Notes: generated by a model from the letters alone, not told the origin. 64,000 bases of DNA from Adiantum capillus-veneris (GCA_014529385.2 CM043966.1:38746037-38810036); one strand, 5' to 3'; shown: positions 31,684 to 44,901, counted from the first letter of the stretch. Numbers and translations are program-made.

Positions 31684-32300
31684 TGTTGACCGCTGGGTCA
31701 ACAACACAACATAACTCAAGTTTCGTACCAAAGTCTTTTGCGAGTTATGAAATGCTGCGGATTATGGCTATAAACCTCATTTGTAATGAGTAGTTATTCT
31801 AGTTTTAGAAGCCGGGGTGCAATGACACTTCCAGATTGTAAATACAAAGCCATTTGACCCTCTCAACCCCATTTCTGGTTAAACCTAAGGTAGCCTTAGT
31901 ATATAAGGTACCTAGGTCATTTTGTAAAAGGAGACTTTTATCATAATCAAAAACTTAGTGCTGCCGTCTACTGTGTGTGAGAGAGAAAGAGAGAGAGCGT
32001 GAGCTTCATCTTGTCGCTACGCCCGGCTCGCTCAACGCATTGGAGATCTGACTGCACCATTGTTGTAGGCTCGAGGAGAGCTATGCGACAACGCCAAGCA
32101 TTCCACGCAAGAGGAAGCACACACGCCGACGCATCTACGAGCTATTTGTGGCCGTAAGTGTATCAAACGATGCCTGTTTTCTACGTGCTAGTAGTCTATA
32201 GAATCGTGGCGACATAAGCTACGCATAGGTACTCATAAATTTCAGTTTCGGGCACTTTCAAAATTTGGCTCTATCATCCTACGCGTTTTCCGCAGATGGG
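31684..32300 (+). repeat. 3' LTR of the gag-protease element (right end uncertain)
   Basis: Starts TGTTGACCGCTGGG. It contains a TATA-like agtatataagg at about 31899-31909 and a GAGAGA-rich leader (about 31978-32000), both expected of an LTR promoter region. I could not fix the 3' boundary; no second copy of this LTR lies upstream of 26 kb, so the 5' LTR is missing or outside recognisable range. Confidence 0.5.
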
Positions 32301-33400
32301 TTTAGAGTGAGGGTTTTGAGTGTAGAAGCTTAAGGACAGGTGTATCCTAGTAAGGGGATGGTGTTCCTTAAGTTTCGTACGAATCTGGTATGATTAGGTG
32401 AGTTACCTTTCGTATGTATGTATGTGGCTAGGTGGTGTAGTTGAGAGCAGTGAGGTTCTTGATTGTGGTTTAGTTGGCCTTCCTGAGTGTTGTATGTGTA
32501 GGATGGTCTCAGCCTGACAAGCTAAAGAGATTTCCTCCGTGTGCCTATCGTGTCATCTATGTCCTCGATTGACATTATGTTGATCTGGGTAGTGTTTGCA
32601 TGCACTTCATGGGTGTGTGAGTCGCTTCCCGTCCAACAAAAGCTTAATCCATATTATTCTGAGGATATAGACAACAAGGAGGTTTAGCTCAACTGCATTT
32701 ACCTTGGAGTTAAGCAATATTCTATCAAAATAGTACTAAAGTAGGTGATCTCCCGAGTCTTGGTAAATAATTGTCCCTCACATGCAGCTAATGGCACCAA
32801 CAAAGCCTTCATAGCCTCATTTCTAAGTATGCCAAGGACTATGCCTTTGTCTCCACCTTGGTTGGTCTTTGGAGGGAGCTGAGGAGGTGAAGGGGATAGT
32901 GCGGAAATGGCTTGCACTCACTGCGATGCAATTTTTTTCCTATAGAGTCCTCTTGCTCTATGCCCATTTTGTGCTCAGCCTCTACCTCTTTTTATAGGCT
33001 TTTCGGGTGCATTATCCTTGGTGCATGCTTTTCTGATCCCTACCTTGTGTATCACTATTTTGGATTACATGTCTCTCGCATCACTACTTTTCACATAGCC
33101 AACTATGAACGACCTCTAATTTTAGCTATGAGTTCACATTGACCTCTCTTTTTGGAGTACTTTTCACTCGGTTATTTGGGAGCAACAAAATATTCAACAC
33201 CCACTTTCCTAAAATTAAGGCCTCTAGAACCTCCTCTTTATTCCTTAAAATCTAAGACATATAATAAACATAACTTGCACATAGAATGTCCGTTTTCAAA
33301 ACTGGCTATCTTGAATAAATTCCTAATCAATAAACTAAATAATGCTAGAATAAGAGCCTTGATAAAAAAAAATATAAATAAAAATTAAGGCACATTATAT
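32301..33400. other. no recognised gene; probably LTR of the neighbouring gypsy element at its right end
   Basis: On minus, the chromodomain of the 33.4-37.2 kb gypsy element is followed by AAGTTGGGGAGTA, a polypurine-like tract at about 33403-33415, so the minus-strand 3' LTR should begin near 33402 and run left. Its end was not found. Small ORFs at 32.7-33.4 kb lack domains. Confidence 0.4.
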
Positions 33401-35097
33401 ACTCCCCAACTTAGTAATTCAAGATTTCCTCATCTCAAGAACAAGTGAGGGTAGTCCTTCTCTAAGGTGGCATCATTCCCATGTTGCATCTTCTTCAAGA
33501 TAGTCCTACCATTGGACAAAGTGTTCTCTAAGAATTCTATTCCAAAGGCCTTTCTCTTGAGATACCAAAATTGTAGAGGGTTGGATCTCCAAGATGTTTT
33601 GGGTTGCATGACAATTTTTTCATCGTTTGCCATCACTAGGAATATAGGGTTTCAATATGCTTACATGGAACATATCGTGGAATTTGATATGATCTGGTAA
33701 CTTGAACTTGTAAGCTTGAGTACTTATACACTTAGCTACTTCATAAGGGCCACAATAATGTGGGCTACACTTCTTATACTTCTTAAGTGATAAGTTACTT
33801 CTCTTTCGGTGAATCTGAAGAAAAAATTTGTCTACTTCCTTGAGTCTTCTTTTAGATCTCTTACCATCACCATACTGCTTTTGGCAACACTAAGCTACTT
33901 GATTATCCTTTTGGATGGCCTTTAATTGATTTTCCATCTCCTCAAGAATCCTTGTAGACACTTCAATTCTTATGGTAAGATTTGAAAAGTTAAGTGGAGA
34001 TCTAGAGACACATTCTTGACCACCGTACAAGGCACATAATGGGGTCATACCAATGCTTTGATGGTGTGAAGCATTGCGAGCATACTCCACTAGAGGTAAA
34101 AATGGAATCCATTGCTTAGGATCCTCACTACAATAAGCTCTATAAATATCTTCAATAACTTGGTTGACTTGTTCTTTTTTCCCATCTGATTAGGGATGGT
34201 ATGTAGTACTAGTTTTTAATTTTTTTCTAATATCTTTGAAGAGAGAGGTCAAAAAATTTGAAGTGAACTTCACGTCCCAGTTGCTTACATTACATTTGGG
34301 CAATCCATGCAATCTAAAATTCTCTTTAACATATAGTAGTGCAATGTTGGATGTGGTAAAGATTGTCTTGACTGGAATGAGATGTGCAACCTTAGTGAGT
34401 AGGTCAACAACCACCATGAGTGAATCATATGCTCCTTGTACCATAAGCAATTCAATGACAAAGTCCATACTTATACACTCCCACGTTATTTGCGGAATTT
34501 CAAGTGGTTGAAGTTTACAGGGGAGCTTAACTCTCTCTACCTTAATGCTTTGGCATGTCAAGCATTGGTGAACATAGCATAGCACATCTACCTTTTGCCC
34601 AATACAATAGAATCTTTTGTGCACCATGTTGAGGATTGTCGCATAGCTTGGGTGCCTTGAGTAGGACTATCATGGACCTTGATCAAGATAGCCTTTCTAA
34701 AGTTATGATCCTTTGGTACAGATAACCTATTTCTATAATAGAGACAATGGTCATTGTATAAAAAGTGTTGCATGCAAGGTATATTCTTTGATTCCTCTAG
34801 TTTGAATGAGGATAAGATTCCTTTGATACTCTAGATGAAATGATGAAACTTTATTAATCCTTTCAATGATCAAGTTGTTGGGTATAGATATGAGGCTCAA
34901 TATGGGTTTTCAATTGAGTGAATCCACAACCAAGGTTTCCTTTCTAGGGTAATAGATAATTTCAAAGTCATATTCTTTCAAAAGTTCTATCTAGCACTTT
35001 TGTTGCATATCAAAAGTTTGTTGTGTGAAGATCCACTCTAATCTCTTATGGTTGGTTATAAGTCAAAACTTCCTTCCCAATAAGTAATTCCTCCATA

Positions 35098-35105
35098 GTT
35101 TCAGA
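35098..35105. repeat. left target-site duplication of the MITE-like insertion
   Basis: GTTTCAGA; it pairs with GTTTTAGA at 35339-35346 (seven of eight bases). Confidence 0.7.
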
Positions 35106-35338
35106 CTTCGGGGGGGGGGAAGGTGTTATTAAATATTATTTTTTCTCACATTTTCAATTACATAAGAGTATCATAAAATCAAATTGGAAAATTAATTTAC
35201 CAATTGAATAGGAAAATGGTGTATTTTATTTGTAAAATTTTCATAGATAAAGAGTTTTAGAAATAGTTCTTGAATGCACGTGATATACACAATTTATACA
35301 TGATAGTGACCCCCTTCATCCCCCCCCCCGATCCCGAG
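35106..35338. mobile_element. 233-bp MITE-like insertion with G/C-rich inverted ends and 8-bp duplications
   Basis: The insert starts CTTCGGGGGGGGGAAGG and ends CCCCCCCCCCGATCCCGAG, so its ends are inverted G/C-rich repeats. It is flanked by GTTTCAGA (35098-35105) and GTTTTAGA (35339-35346), an 8-bp direct duplication with one mismatch. Removing the insert and one copy restores a continuous RNase H reading frame of the host gypsy element across the site (minus), strong evidence that it is an insertion. An 8-bp duplication fits hAT-type transposition. The interior is AT-rich and non-coding. Confidence 0.8.
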
Positions 35339-37180
35339 GTTTTAGATCTTGAATGACTACTAATAGCTCGAGGTTATGGGCTGGGTAGTTCTTTTCATTT
35401 TCAAGCTTACGTGAGGTGAAAGCTATTGGTTTGCCTTCTTGAGCTTGTACTCCTCCAACTACTATATCACTAGCATCAATGATTACATCAAAGGTCTGGT
35501 TGAAATCTGGTAGCTTTAGGCAAGGTGCAATAGTGACATATTTCTTGATTTGTCAAACCTTTCTTGGTGTTGTGATTTTCAATTGTTCACACCTTTATTT
35601 AGGAGGTTGATCAAGGACAACACAATCACAACATAATCTTTTATAAAGATTCTATACCAGCCCTTGATTCTAAAGAATTCTCTAAGATTTCTTACTTTAG
35701 ATGGTTGAATCCATTCAACAATGGCTTGAGCTTTAGAAGGGTCCACTGAAATGCCTTCTTGAGAAATAATAAAACCCAAGTATTCAATCCTTGGAGAGAA
35801 GAATGAACACTTGCTCATCTTTGCGTGTGTTTCCAAAGAATATCTAGCACCTTCCTTAGGTGGGCTTCATTTTCTTCCTCATTCTTTGAGTAGATTAGAG
35901 CATCATCAAAGAAGACAAGGACAAAAGCGTCTAGGTAGGGCGTGAAGATATCCTGCATCAACCTATCAAATGTAGCTGCTAGGGCATTAGTCAGACCAAA
36001 TGACATCACTATAAATTCAAAATGCCATATTGGGTGTTGAAGGATGTCTTGGGGATATTTGATTCCTTTATTTTGATTTGGTAGTCACGAGATCTTAGAT
36101 CTATCTTTGAGAAGACCTTGGATCCATGTAGAATGTCCATCAATTCAACGATTAATAGTATAGGATATTTGTTCTTAATAGCTACCTATTTTAGTCCTCT
36201 ATAGCCAATGCAAAGTCAAAGAGTTCCATATTCTTCTTTTGGAAGATTATTGGTGCTTCCCAGCTTGATTTTCTTGATCCAATAAATCCCTGTTCTAAAA
36301 TTTGACAAAGTTTCTCCTCCAATTCAATGGCCTTTGGTAGCAGCATTTTATAAGGTCTCTTTGATAGAGTTTCACATCTTGGGAGAATCTCTAGCCTCAT
36401 GGAAAATCTCACGATTAGGAGAAAGAGTGGTGAGGTATTTGGAAAAGACATCATAATATTAATGAAGCTATGAGGGTTTTGTAATGCTAATTCTGGATCA
36501 ACCTTATATAGATTCACCATAAATATATGTTTTCCAACTCTCATACCCTTGAGTAGATGGTTTTCTTTAACTAAATGAATCCTTGAAATTCCATTCTTCC
36601 CCTGCACTTTGAATCACCTTACCTTATCTCTAGAGTTCAAACTACCTTGGCCACAATGATGTTAGCCTGATTATTAGATAATGAATCCATCCCAAGAATC
36701 CCATTATACATCCCAACTAGGAGGGTTCTAAAGAAACCTGAGGTAGAGGAAAATCCAATTCTATTGTGATAGGTCTAGCTTGTGTTTTATTCAATTTCAA
36801 TTTTTTCAAGCATTTTGAGGATAAAAAGAAATGAGTACTACCATATTCAATGAGGAGAATAAAACATGTACCTTGATGTGTGGCTGGTGTATGAATAACT
36901 ACAAATTATCTTTGTGCTTCAGGGTTGTAAACAACTGCATAAATAGTTTCTCTCTCTTCTCTTGCACCAAGAGTAGGCTCTTCTATAGTTGTATGTGCAT
37001 GCAAATTCTTGCGTTGAACTCTTACAAAGTCCATGGCTGCTCTTCCTTGCCCTCTACCTCATTCACCATTTCATCCATTGTTACGTCCAGGAGGGTGGTG
37101 TCTTTGGTCTGCTATGATTCTATGATGTATTCAATGCCTTCACCAAAAAGCCAAGTTCTCCACTGTTAGAAAATCCTTTT

Positions 37181-38499
37181 TATCACATATAGTCAAGAAA
37201 TTTGTCAAGAAACATTTGAATAACCCGAATTTACATACATATTTTCATGACTTAAATGACCTATCTTCCTTTAACACTAGTTTGGTAAGCTAATAGGACA
37301 TAATAGTGTCCCTTCAGGGTTTTGGAAAAGTTATTAAATACTTCTATCATATGTATGTATTTGTAGAAGTACTTACTTCAGCCAAAGTTAATATTACACT
37401 TTATGTGGAAAAATAAGAAACAACTCTTGTCATTGTGGTCATGAAGAGCTCTCAAAGCCAAATGGGTGCTCAACAACACTATAAATAGCTCAACTCAATT
37501 TAGAATAAGCCAAGAGATACAAGTAATGATTTTAGGTCCTCTTCCTCAAAAGCAGAAGGAAAAAGAGAGAAAAGCCCATGAACAAAAGCATGTGAGGAGG
37601 AGAAGGTAGATGCAGGCTTTGAGCTAGTTTTCATTATCTTCACCTACTTAAAAAAACTTCCCCATGGTTGGCGTAGTATTTAGGACCTTTAGGTGTAGGT
37701 TTGGAAGGTATCATGGATTATGCTTTGGGTCTTGACATGCTACTGGATTGTGAAAAACATGCAGATATAGATACAAGTGCTGCCACAATTACAACAAAAA
37801 TTGAAAGGCTATAGTGGGGTCTACATAAGTATTGGAGCCAATAAAGAATTAAGTTTTTCACTACCCACGAACTCTCTTTGTCTTCCCAACACAACTTTTG
37901 CAAAGGATTTCTTATTGGCTAACCACAAAACGGATAATCAAAACTTTCCCTATTTTCAACCGTCACTAGGGATACTTGCTCAATGCAAGTTGCAAATGCT
38001 GCTAATTACATATTATTCTTCCTCCACTAAATACAATTTTTTCCACTAAATGGTAGCTCTATCTATGACAAGAACAAGCCCTATTAAAGACTTCCTTTCT
38101 AGGGATAACTTTCCAAATTGATCAAACAAGTCTATCCTAGATCAAACAATTCTTTTAGGTTAATTTAGCAAAATACATGAACGAACTTTTTGACTGTACT
38201 CAAGGAACTAGACACTTAGAGTCATACTACCAACATTTCTTGATCCGTGTCAAGTATGCTCCAGCCGAAATGACTCAAGAAGCCAAAGTAGTATGATTTG
38301 TGTCAAGTTACACAAGCCTATGAAGAGTACACTTAAGAGTCTATGACTTACAAGTTTTGTAGATATCCTTGATGCAGTCCAATCCATTGAAATTGAACTA
38401 TACACTAGTGGAAAGTGGAAATTAGAGTCTGCTCGTATCCATGATATCAAGGGGCCTTGTCATAAAAATGGACATAGATCCATAAATTTACAATAGAAG
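37181..38499. other. spacer between two opposed gypsy relics, nothing recognised
   Basis: The segment probably contains gag and LTR remains of the minus element (33.4-37.2 kb) on the left and of the plus element (from 38.5 kb) on the right, but no LTR pair, primer site or gag motif could be identified. Small ORFs at 37.7-38.45 kb are not supported. Confidence 0.35.
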
Positions 38500-40545
38500 A
38501 AGGATAAATTATTATTTATGAAGACTAGCCGGGATCACCTTTGCTACACTTTTCTTGATCCTGACCATTAGCCTAGAGATTGTCCCTTTAATTACTCAAG
38601 CTACATAAAATTAGTGGATCGTGACCAAGAACCAAAAACCAAATCAAAATTTCAAAAACTTTAGACTAAGACCACCTGTAACTCAGCAAAACTTCAACCA
38701 AAATCAAAGACCACCTCAAAACCAAGGAAACTGTAGACCAAGGAATCCCCTTTTGTGAGGAATGGACCACCCAACAACAACAATGGTAATAAGCTTAATC
38801 TACCATCTTGTTTAGGAGGAGGAGAAACCAACAAACCCAAGGAAGGGCTCAAGCCAACAAAGGAGGAGAAGGAGTAAAAAACCAATGAACCCAAGGAAGA
38901 TCTCAAGCCAACAAAGCTCAAGGTACATGACGTGACAAAAATCAAGCAAATGCATATGTTCATGTTGCAATCAATTATCAGGGAGCTAATGAGTAATTTT
39001 CAATAATTTAGATCCCAATGGAGTATCAAGGTGAATATTTTATCTTTTTGAGCAATTTTGGGAGTATACATGCATTAGAAACCTCATTCTATTTGGACAT
39101 CCTGATACTAACCTTACAATGGAATTAGCTACGGGTAGGAAAGATAAATCTTCTACCTCGGTGGGTGACTTATCTTTTGCTTTGGATGGTCATATGACTT
39201 CAGCTCATTTTAGGGTTTTACCCATAGGAGTCTATGAGATGGAATTTAAGGGATGGGTTCACTTAAGAAGAATGGTGCTCACTTGCATTGTAAACATGCT
39301 TCATTGAATTTTGTAAATGAATACAACTCTAGGGTTACCATTATTGAAAAGCAAGGACAACTTAAAATTGAGCTTGTAAATTTTCCTAAGTTGCTAAAAA
39401 TCTATAGGAAGGATGATATGGTTTATGTTGTAAAGCTTAAGCTAGCAACAAAGAAGTCAAAACCCCTTGAACCTGAGTGGCTTACCAAATTTGATGATGA
39501 GTTTCTTGAAGAACTTTTAGAGATACTACCTAAGTGTGAAGTTGATCATATGATCCAGCTTATCCTAGGAGGTCAACCTATTGCTCAAAGACCATACAAG
39601 CTGTCAGTACCAGAATTTGCAAAAATCAAAGAGAAACTTACTCAACTTCTTGACCAAGGTTTCATTACGCCTAATGTTTCTCCATGGAGTAATCCTGCTC
39701 TTTTTAATAGTACTCTTTGTCTTTGTATTGACTATTGTTGGTTCAATCAAGTGACAATCAAGAATAAGTATGCAATATTTTGGGTATGCAATATCTATTT
39801 TCACAAAAATTGATCTTAAGTCTAGTTATTATCAAATCCAAACCTAGGAGGATGATATATCAAAGATAGATTGAACACTCACTTTGGACATTATAAATTT
39901 ACAGCTTTGGACTTACAAATGCTCTAGTGACTTTCAAACACCTTATGATTGATGTTGTTTAGAGAACATGTTAATGATTTTTTTCCTTGTCGTCTTTGAT
40001 GATATTTTGGTCTAATCAATGAATAAGGAAGAACATGAACACCATGTGAGCCAAGTTTTGAACTTTTGCAACAAAACCAACTTTAAGCTATGCATTGATA
40101 ATGTATCTTTTTTATTGATAGAGTGGAATATTTGGGACTCATTACTTTTAAAGATGGTGTCTCTACTGATCCAAGTAAGATTGAAGCTATGGTAGCTTAG
40201 TCGACACCCAAATATATTAAAGAAGTACGTGGATTCTTGGGATTTTCAAGATGGTATCATACTTTTATTGAAGGTTATGCTAAGAAGTAATACCAATATC
40301 CTTAACAAGACTAAAGTTTTTTCTTGTAATGATCATGGACATGCTAGCTTTGAGAAACTCAAAGATCTTTGATAAATGCTCTTATTTTATGACTTCTAGA
40401 TGTCATGAAGGTATTCACTATCCTCACCGGTGCAAGTGGACAAGCGATTGGTGAAGTTAGGTCTTGAGAAGGAAGACCAATAGCTTATGAATCTTGTGAA
40501 TTTCATGTTCACAAGTTAATTTATCCTACATATGATTTAAAAGTG
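38500..40545 (+). mobile_element. Ty3/gypsy relic with gag knuckle, protease and reverse transcriptase
   Basis: A degenerate CCHC knuckle (CYTFLDPDH then a stop then PRDCP) is near 38550, followed by a Lys/Asn/Pro-rich linker. Protease remains include VLPIGVYEMEFKG near 39215. The best-preserved part (39253-39813) leads into the reverse transcriptase: PIAQRPYKLSVPEFAKIKEK, LDQGFITPNVSPWSNPALF and CIDYCWFNQVTIKNKY. Later fragments show IDLKSSYYQIQT near 39830 and VVFDDILV near 39995 (catalytic VFDD). An RNase H start, FTILTGASGQAIGE, lies near 40430. It breaks off near 40545, where an LTR of a copia-type element begins at about 40560. Many stops. Confidence 0.75.
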
Positions 40546-40559
40546 AATGGGTGAGCAAA

Positions 40560-40756
40560 TGTGGTGCATATGCGAAGAGGGAGAAGGAGAGAAAAAGAAC
40601 ACAGAGTGTAGGGTGGAGCAGAGTGGCAAGAAGTAACACTCACTCTTTATTCTTCTATTATATAAAGAATAAGTGAGTAGGTCAGTGAGCTCAATGGGAA
40701 ATTCACACTCAGGATGTCCATCTTGGTGCAAGGTACATGCTGCCTTTACCCCAACA
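40560..40756 (-). repeat. copia-type LTR (3' LTR on minus), 197 bp
   Basis: TGTGGTGC...CCCCAACA on plus. On minus it starts TGTTGGGG and is preceded by TTTAAGTGGGAGGT (40770-40757), a polypurine tract. Length and ends resemble the ~200-bp LTRs at 22.55 and 24.03 kb, although the sequences differ. The LTR interrupts the gypsy relic ending near 40545. Confidence 0.6.
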
Positions 40757-40770
40757 ACCTCCCACTTAAA

Positions 40771-41900
40771 GACAAATGTGTTGGTAAGTGGGTCCTACTA
40801 GCTAAACTACTAATATGTACAAGAAAATAGGTGAGACACTCTCTCAAACTATGCACATTGGCTTTCTTCCTTGGTCTCCATGTAGTCATTCTGGATCTAG
40901 TGGTAGGAAAATGTGCATATCCATGCTAGAGCCTATATGCAAATCCCACAAACACATCTGTATGGTTTACACAACTCCATGACACATTATGCTAGCATCA
41001 ATCATCATAAAACTGAGAATTCCTGCTGTGGATTCTCCCACTTTAGCTTCTAAGTTGGGCCTTGATACTAACAAGTCGAACATGAGACACCCAAATGCAT
41101 GAAGGAGAGGTATCCTCTCTCACTCAACTCATGCTAGTAACAAAATCAACACTATGTTGTCTTGTACTTTAGATACATGCATAGGGTATACTAAGCTACT
41201 CTAGGATCCCTGCAGTCACTAGTGATCCACAATGCATCTGAAAAGACCGCTCTCTAAGAAGTATCTGACACCCACAATCTGATAACTGTCTCACTAAGAT
41301 CAAAATCTGTGTTAATTAAGAAACAAATTGCATATGTCGAAGCATATAGGATGCACCACCAGGTAATGACAAGAAAACATCTCCTACACCTGCAATGTCA
41401 AACATCAAATCCTTGGCCAAGTGCACATGACCAAAGCTCACACTAGAGAAAGTGCTAAACCACTCACGATGTGGTGTGACATGAAAAATTGCATCCTCAT
41501 CTAGCAACCAATAGGGAAAAATGCCACCTCTCAAAGATATGTAAGAAAGAGGAATGCTAACGAAATGTGACATCACCACCATTGAGATGAGAAGCCATTG
41601 CTCTCGCATGTTTCAAAGCCTCACTTGCATCACACATACGTCTTTGATGTTGCCTCATACATATGAAATAGCAACGCCTAATGTTCCCTACATGACCACA
41701 ATTGCAATATCGCATATATTTGCAACTACAAGACTGACGTCTCTCATGAGTTGTCCTTCATTGTCACACATGATGGATGTCATATTGGTGAATAGCGCGT
41801 TTGTAACAAAAGTGCATGGTGATGAAGCCAAAAAATGGGCAAGAAATTGTGGGAGAAAAGTCTCCTTTGCAAACCAAGAAAAATCTCAATCAAAACTCGA
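40771..41900 (-). mobile_element. copia gag-protease fragment
   Basis: Read on minus. Near 41740-41640 is a knuckle-like Cys/His cluster (CKYMRYCNCGHVGNIRRCYF). The frame 41609-41316 encodes YWLLDEDAIFHVTPHREWFS, the copia protease signature WLLDSGASxHVTPxREWF with the D-S-G triad lost, then FGHVHLAKDLMFDIAGVGDV and LSLPGGASYMLRHMQFV. The LTR lies only about 550 bp further 3', so integrase and reverse transcriptase are missing; either the copy is internally deleted or it is a gag-protease-only element. The 5' LTR was not found. Confidence 0.7.
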
Positions 41901-42312
41901 ACCATAAATTATGCCAAAATGGCAACAAAGTGGGAGATCACTCAACCACTACACAATAATTAGGAAAAATATGAATCCTAAAAGGGCCTTGTAAGGATCC
42001 CTAATTTTAAGGGCTTAGCTAAAAATGCATGTGGTTAAGGGGGCAAGTCAATGATTGAGGATGGTTTCATATGCTTTTTTTTAGGCCCTCATAGGATTTT
42101 TCTAGACTTAAGTAGATACTAGGGAGGGGAACCTCCATTCTCTCTCTACCTTTTCAAAGAGTAAAAGGGAGAGTGACAGAGGAGGGTGGGGGGGACCAAC
42201 CTTTCCCTCCAACATAAATAGACTTCTCATTTATGTGCATCAAATAACCCTAAGAATTCAAGTTTTTCAAAATTTCCCAAAACCTCATTTTTTGCTCTTT
42301 AACCCCGCACCG

Positions 42313-42352
<40 letters not shown>

Positions 42353-44901
42353 CACCCACCCCACCCCTTCCCACACACATATTATATGATCAAAAACATA
42401 TTTTCTTTCATCAAAATCTCCTTTTCTTAGCCATTCTTTCTCAAAAGTCACCCTTTTCTTCAAACTCATTGTCTCTCACTACAAGCTCCCCCATCTTCAT
42501 CTACACCTTCACAATCCTCTCTCTCCAATGGTTGCAGTAGCTACAAAAACTTTTCCAACCATCTCATTCACCCTTTCATCTACACCTTCATAGCCCTCCA
42601 TCTCCAATCCTTCCATGGTTGCAGCATGTATGGAAGCTCTTCCAACCTCCATGGCTGTGAATAGAAGATTTTGACATGGCTAGAGAGAGAGAGAGAGAGA
42701 GATAGTTTGACATGGCTACAAAAAGGAAGAGGCTAAATAAAGAGGGTTTGATGGTGGTATTTAGAGGAGCTACATATGAGGAATGTTTTCGGAGAGGGGG
42801 GCAGACATATTCGGAGAGGGGGGGAGACAGAGGGCTCACCTTCATGGGAGATTAGTGGAGTGCAAGGTTTTTGCATCCATGGCAAGGGGACAAGAGGTGG
42901 TTGGAATCATTTAATAGTTTTTGTAGCCATGGAGATCTTGGAGACTATGGGCTATAAAGGTGTAGATAATAGCAAAGAAGAGGTGGTTGGAAGGGTTTCC
43001 ATAGGTGTTACATCCATGGAAAGCTTCACAACACTAGAGGTTCTAATGGAGAGCGGGTATTGTAAGTGTTCCAACAAAGGTTCTTGGATCATCATGCACC
43101 CTCCATTTTGCTAGATCACCTCTATTCCATAACTACATTCTTTCTTGTATCTCTCTTAAAGATAAAGAACAATATAGACGTTCCATCCACACAATAGCAC
43201 AATATCGATGGTGACACTAATGTGGGATTTTGGGTGGATGTTCACCAATGGGTAGACAACATTCAAAATCCTCCCTACATTCTTGCAACATGTGGGTATA
43301 GAGGGTCATTGATGTAAAGAAGGAAGCAGATACTCTTAAGTGATGTTTTATACTTTATTTTATATTAATGTCTAAAATGGTCAATTTGTTTGGTTGCATA
43401 TCCTCCATGCACATGGTCCATAGTCTATGCACGAATATGGATCACTAGATATTTGGAGCATGCAAGGTATGGAGAAATCAAACTCCTTACAAATCAAACT
43501 TGTACAATCCAAGAAGCTATCAAGACCATTCATGCAACAAGTACAAAGTGTCAACATAGAGGCAACCTCATAGAGTCCGTTGATGCTATTGTTGTAATAG
43601 AAATGGTCTATGAACTTTGAGAATAACAAAATGAGGAGAATTAGAGTGAGCATTGAGGCTACTTTGAAAACATAGAGGGTGAACTTAATTAGCGGCAGCC
43701 TTAATTAACTTGGCATGAACAATACTTTAGAGAACTTGACAACAATTGAGGACCAAATTTATGTGGAGCCGGTCCCCTCTCCAATAGGCTTTTGTACTAT
43801 AGATTCTCCCATCAAGAGAGACTTGGTACAATACAATCTTTGTGTTCCTTGTGACCAAGTGATGCAATGAATATGGAAAGCTTCATACATCACGAGAATA
43901 ACATAGACTTTGTAAAAAGCATTAACCATCCCCGGCCTCAGTCCCAAGGCCTCAAACACCTTCAAAGGTGGAAAGAGCTAACAGGGAATGAGGATAGGGA
44001 AGAGAAATAAGAAATAATCATAGGAGAAAGAAATAGTTCCTCCCTTATCATCACTCTTCTTGATTAGCATACATAATAGCATAGTTATAAAGATGGAGAA
44101 GATGGAAAACTTAAGAATTGGAGCATGGCTCTTGGTTGGATCTGCATTCCATAGCCAAGAGTGTTGGTGTAGGCTCTCAACTTCTCTACAATCTTGGAGA
44201 AGGAAATGGAGCTCTTGCACTTTTCACCTCACACAATGAGAGTGTGTGCAATTGTGTGTGTGTGTGGGAGAGTATACCCCCCAAGAAATCCCTCTCCTTG
44301 CTTTGGTTGACCCCCTCTTCTAGCACTAGCTTTCACTTGATTGGACCTCCTCAAGCCAGCCAATCACATGCTTAGTGCATATCAAGCAACAAGGGTAGCA
44401 TTAGGACAAGTGTCCTTCTTACCCCTTTGAAAGAGAGGCCTTGATAAATGCAAACACAATTAATTAAATTAGCTAAATTATCATTGGACCCCTTGGCAGG
44501 CGAACCAATAGGCTTTAGGCACACCATGAGGGCAACATGAAGAGGAACTTGACAAGTGTCCTAGTTGCTTTCTTTATACCAAGCTTGCCTTGTGTGAGGG
44601 TGTGTGTGTGTTCTCTCTCAAGCTACTACAATGAGGTTTCGCCCCCCCTTGTGTAGAGATGTGCATTGACGTATTGAACGCCTTAACCCCTCAAGAACAT
44701 TAGTCATGGATCACCTTAGCACCTTAGTCATTAAGCACCTCAAGCACCTTAGTCAGCAAGTACGACAAGCACCTCAATCTTGGGTCGGGTTCCCACCTCA
44801 AGCACAACCCTAGCTTGCCTAAGGTCAAAGGACTTTTAACACTAACCTTTGAAGGTCTTTAATGAATCTAACCCAAAGGTCTTTAAGCTCCATTAGTTAG
44901 C
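41901..44901. other. no recognised gene; includes a C run and short GA and GT tracts
   Basis: Open frames here are short and overlap on both strands. The block holds a 38-bp poly-C (42313-42350), a (GA)n tract at about 42682-42702, and GT-rich patches near 44245-44265 and 44590-44605. At the right edge, similarity between the two fungal-like gypsy copies starts sharply near 44902. No primer-binding site or LTR for that copy was found here. Confidence 0.4.
42313..42350 (+). repeat. poly-C run, 38 bp
   Basis: An uninterrupted run of 38 C, preceded by cgcaccg and followed by aacacccacc. On plus it yields a spurious poly-Pro ORF. The length is unreliable if read from error-prone data. Confidence 0.85.

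Larger units (their letters stand above)
33413..37180 (-). mobile_element. Ty3/gypsy chromovirus, decayed pol
   Basis: Read on minus from about 37180. A retropepsin remnant (IEYGSTHFFLSS) lies near 36845-36800. The reverse transcriptase follows: KRPYKMLLPKAIELEEKLCQ near 36350, [20 protein letters not shown] near 36005, and [14 protein letters not shown] (catalytic YxDD as FFDD) near 35910. RNase H near 35400-35000 is split by a 233-bp insertion. Integrase (34627-34190) has a zinc-binding region with CLTCQS, the first Asp in SMDFV and the second in NWDVKFTS. Finally a chromodomain-like segment near 33560-33430 includes EDATWE, with a stop where Lys or Gln is expected. Frequent stops and frameshifts make it non-functional. 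Confidence 0.8.

Noticed and set aside
42235-42540. Poly-proline ORF
   Set aside because: Created by the 38-bp C run.
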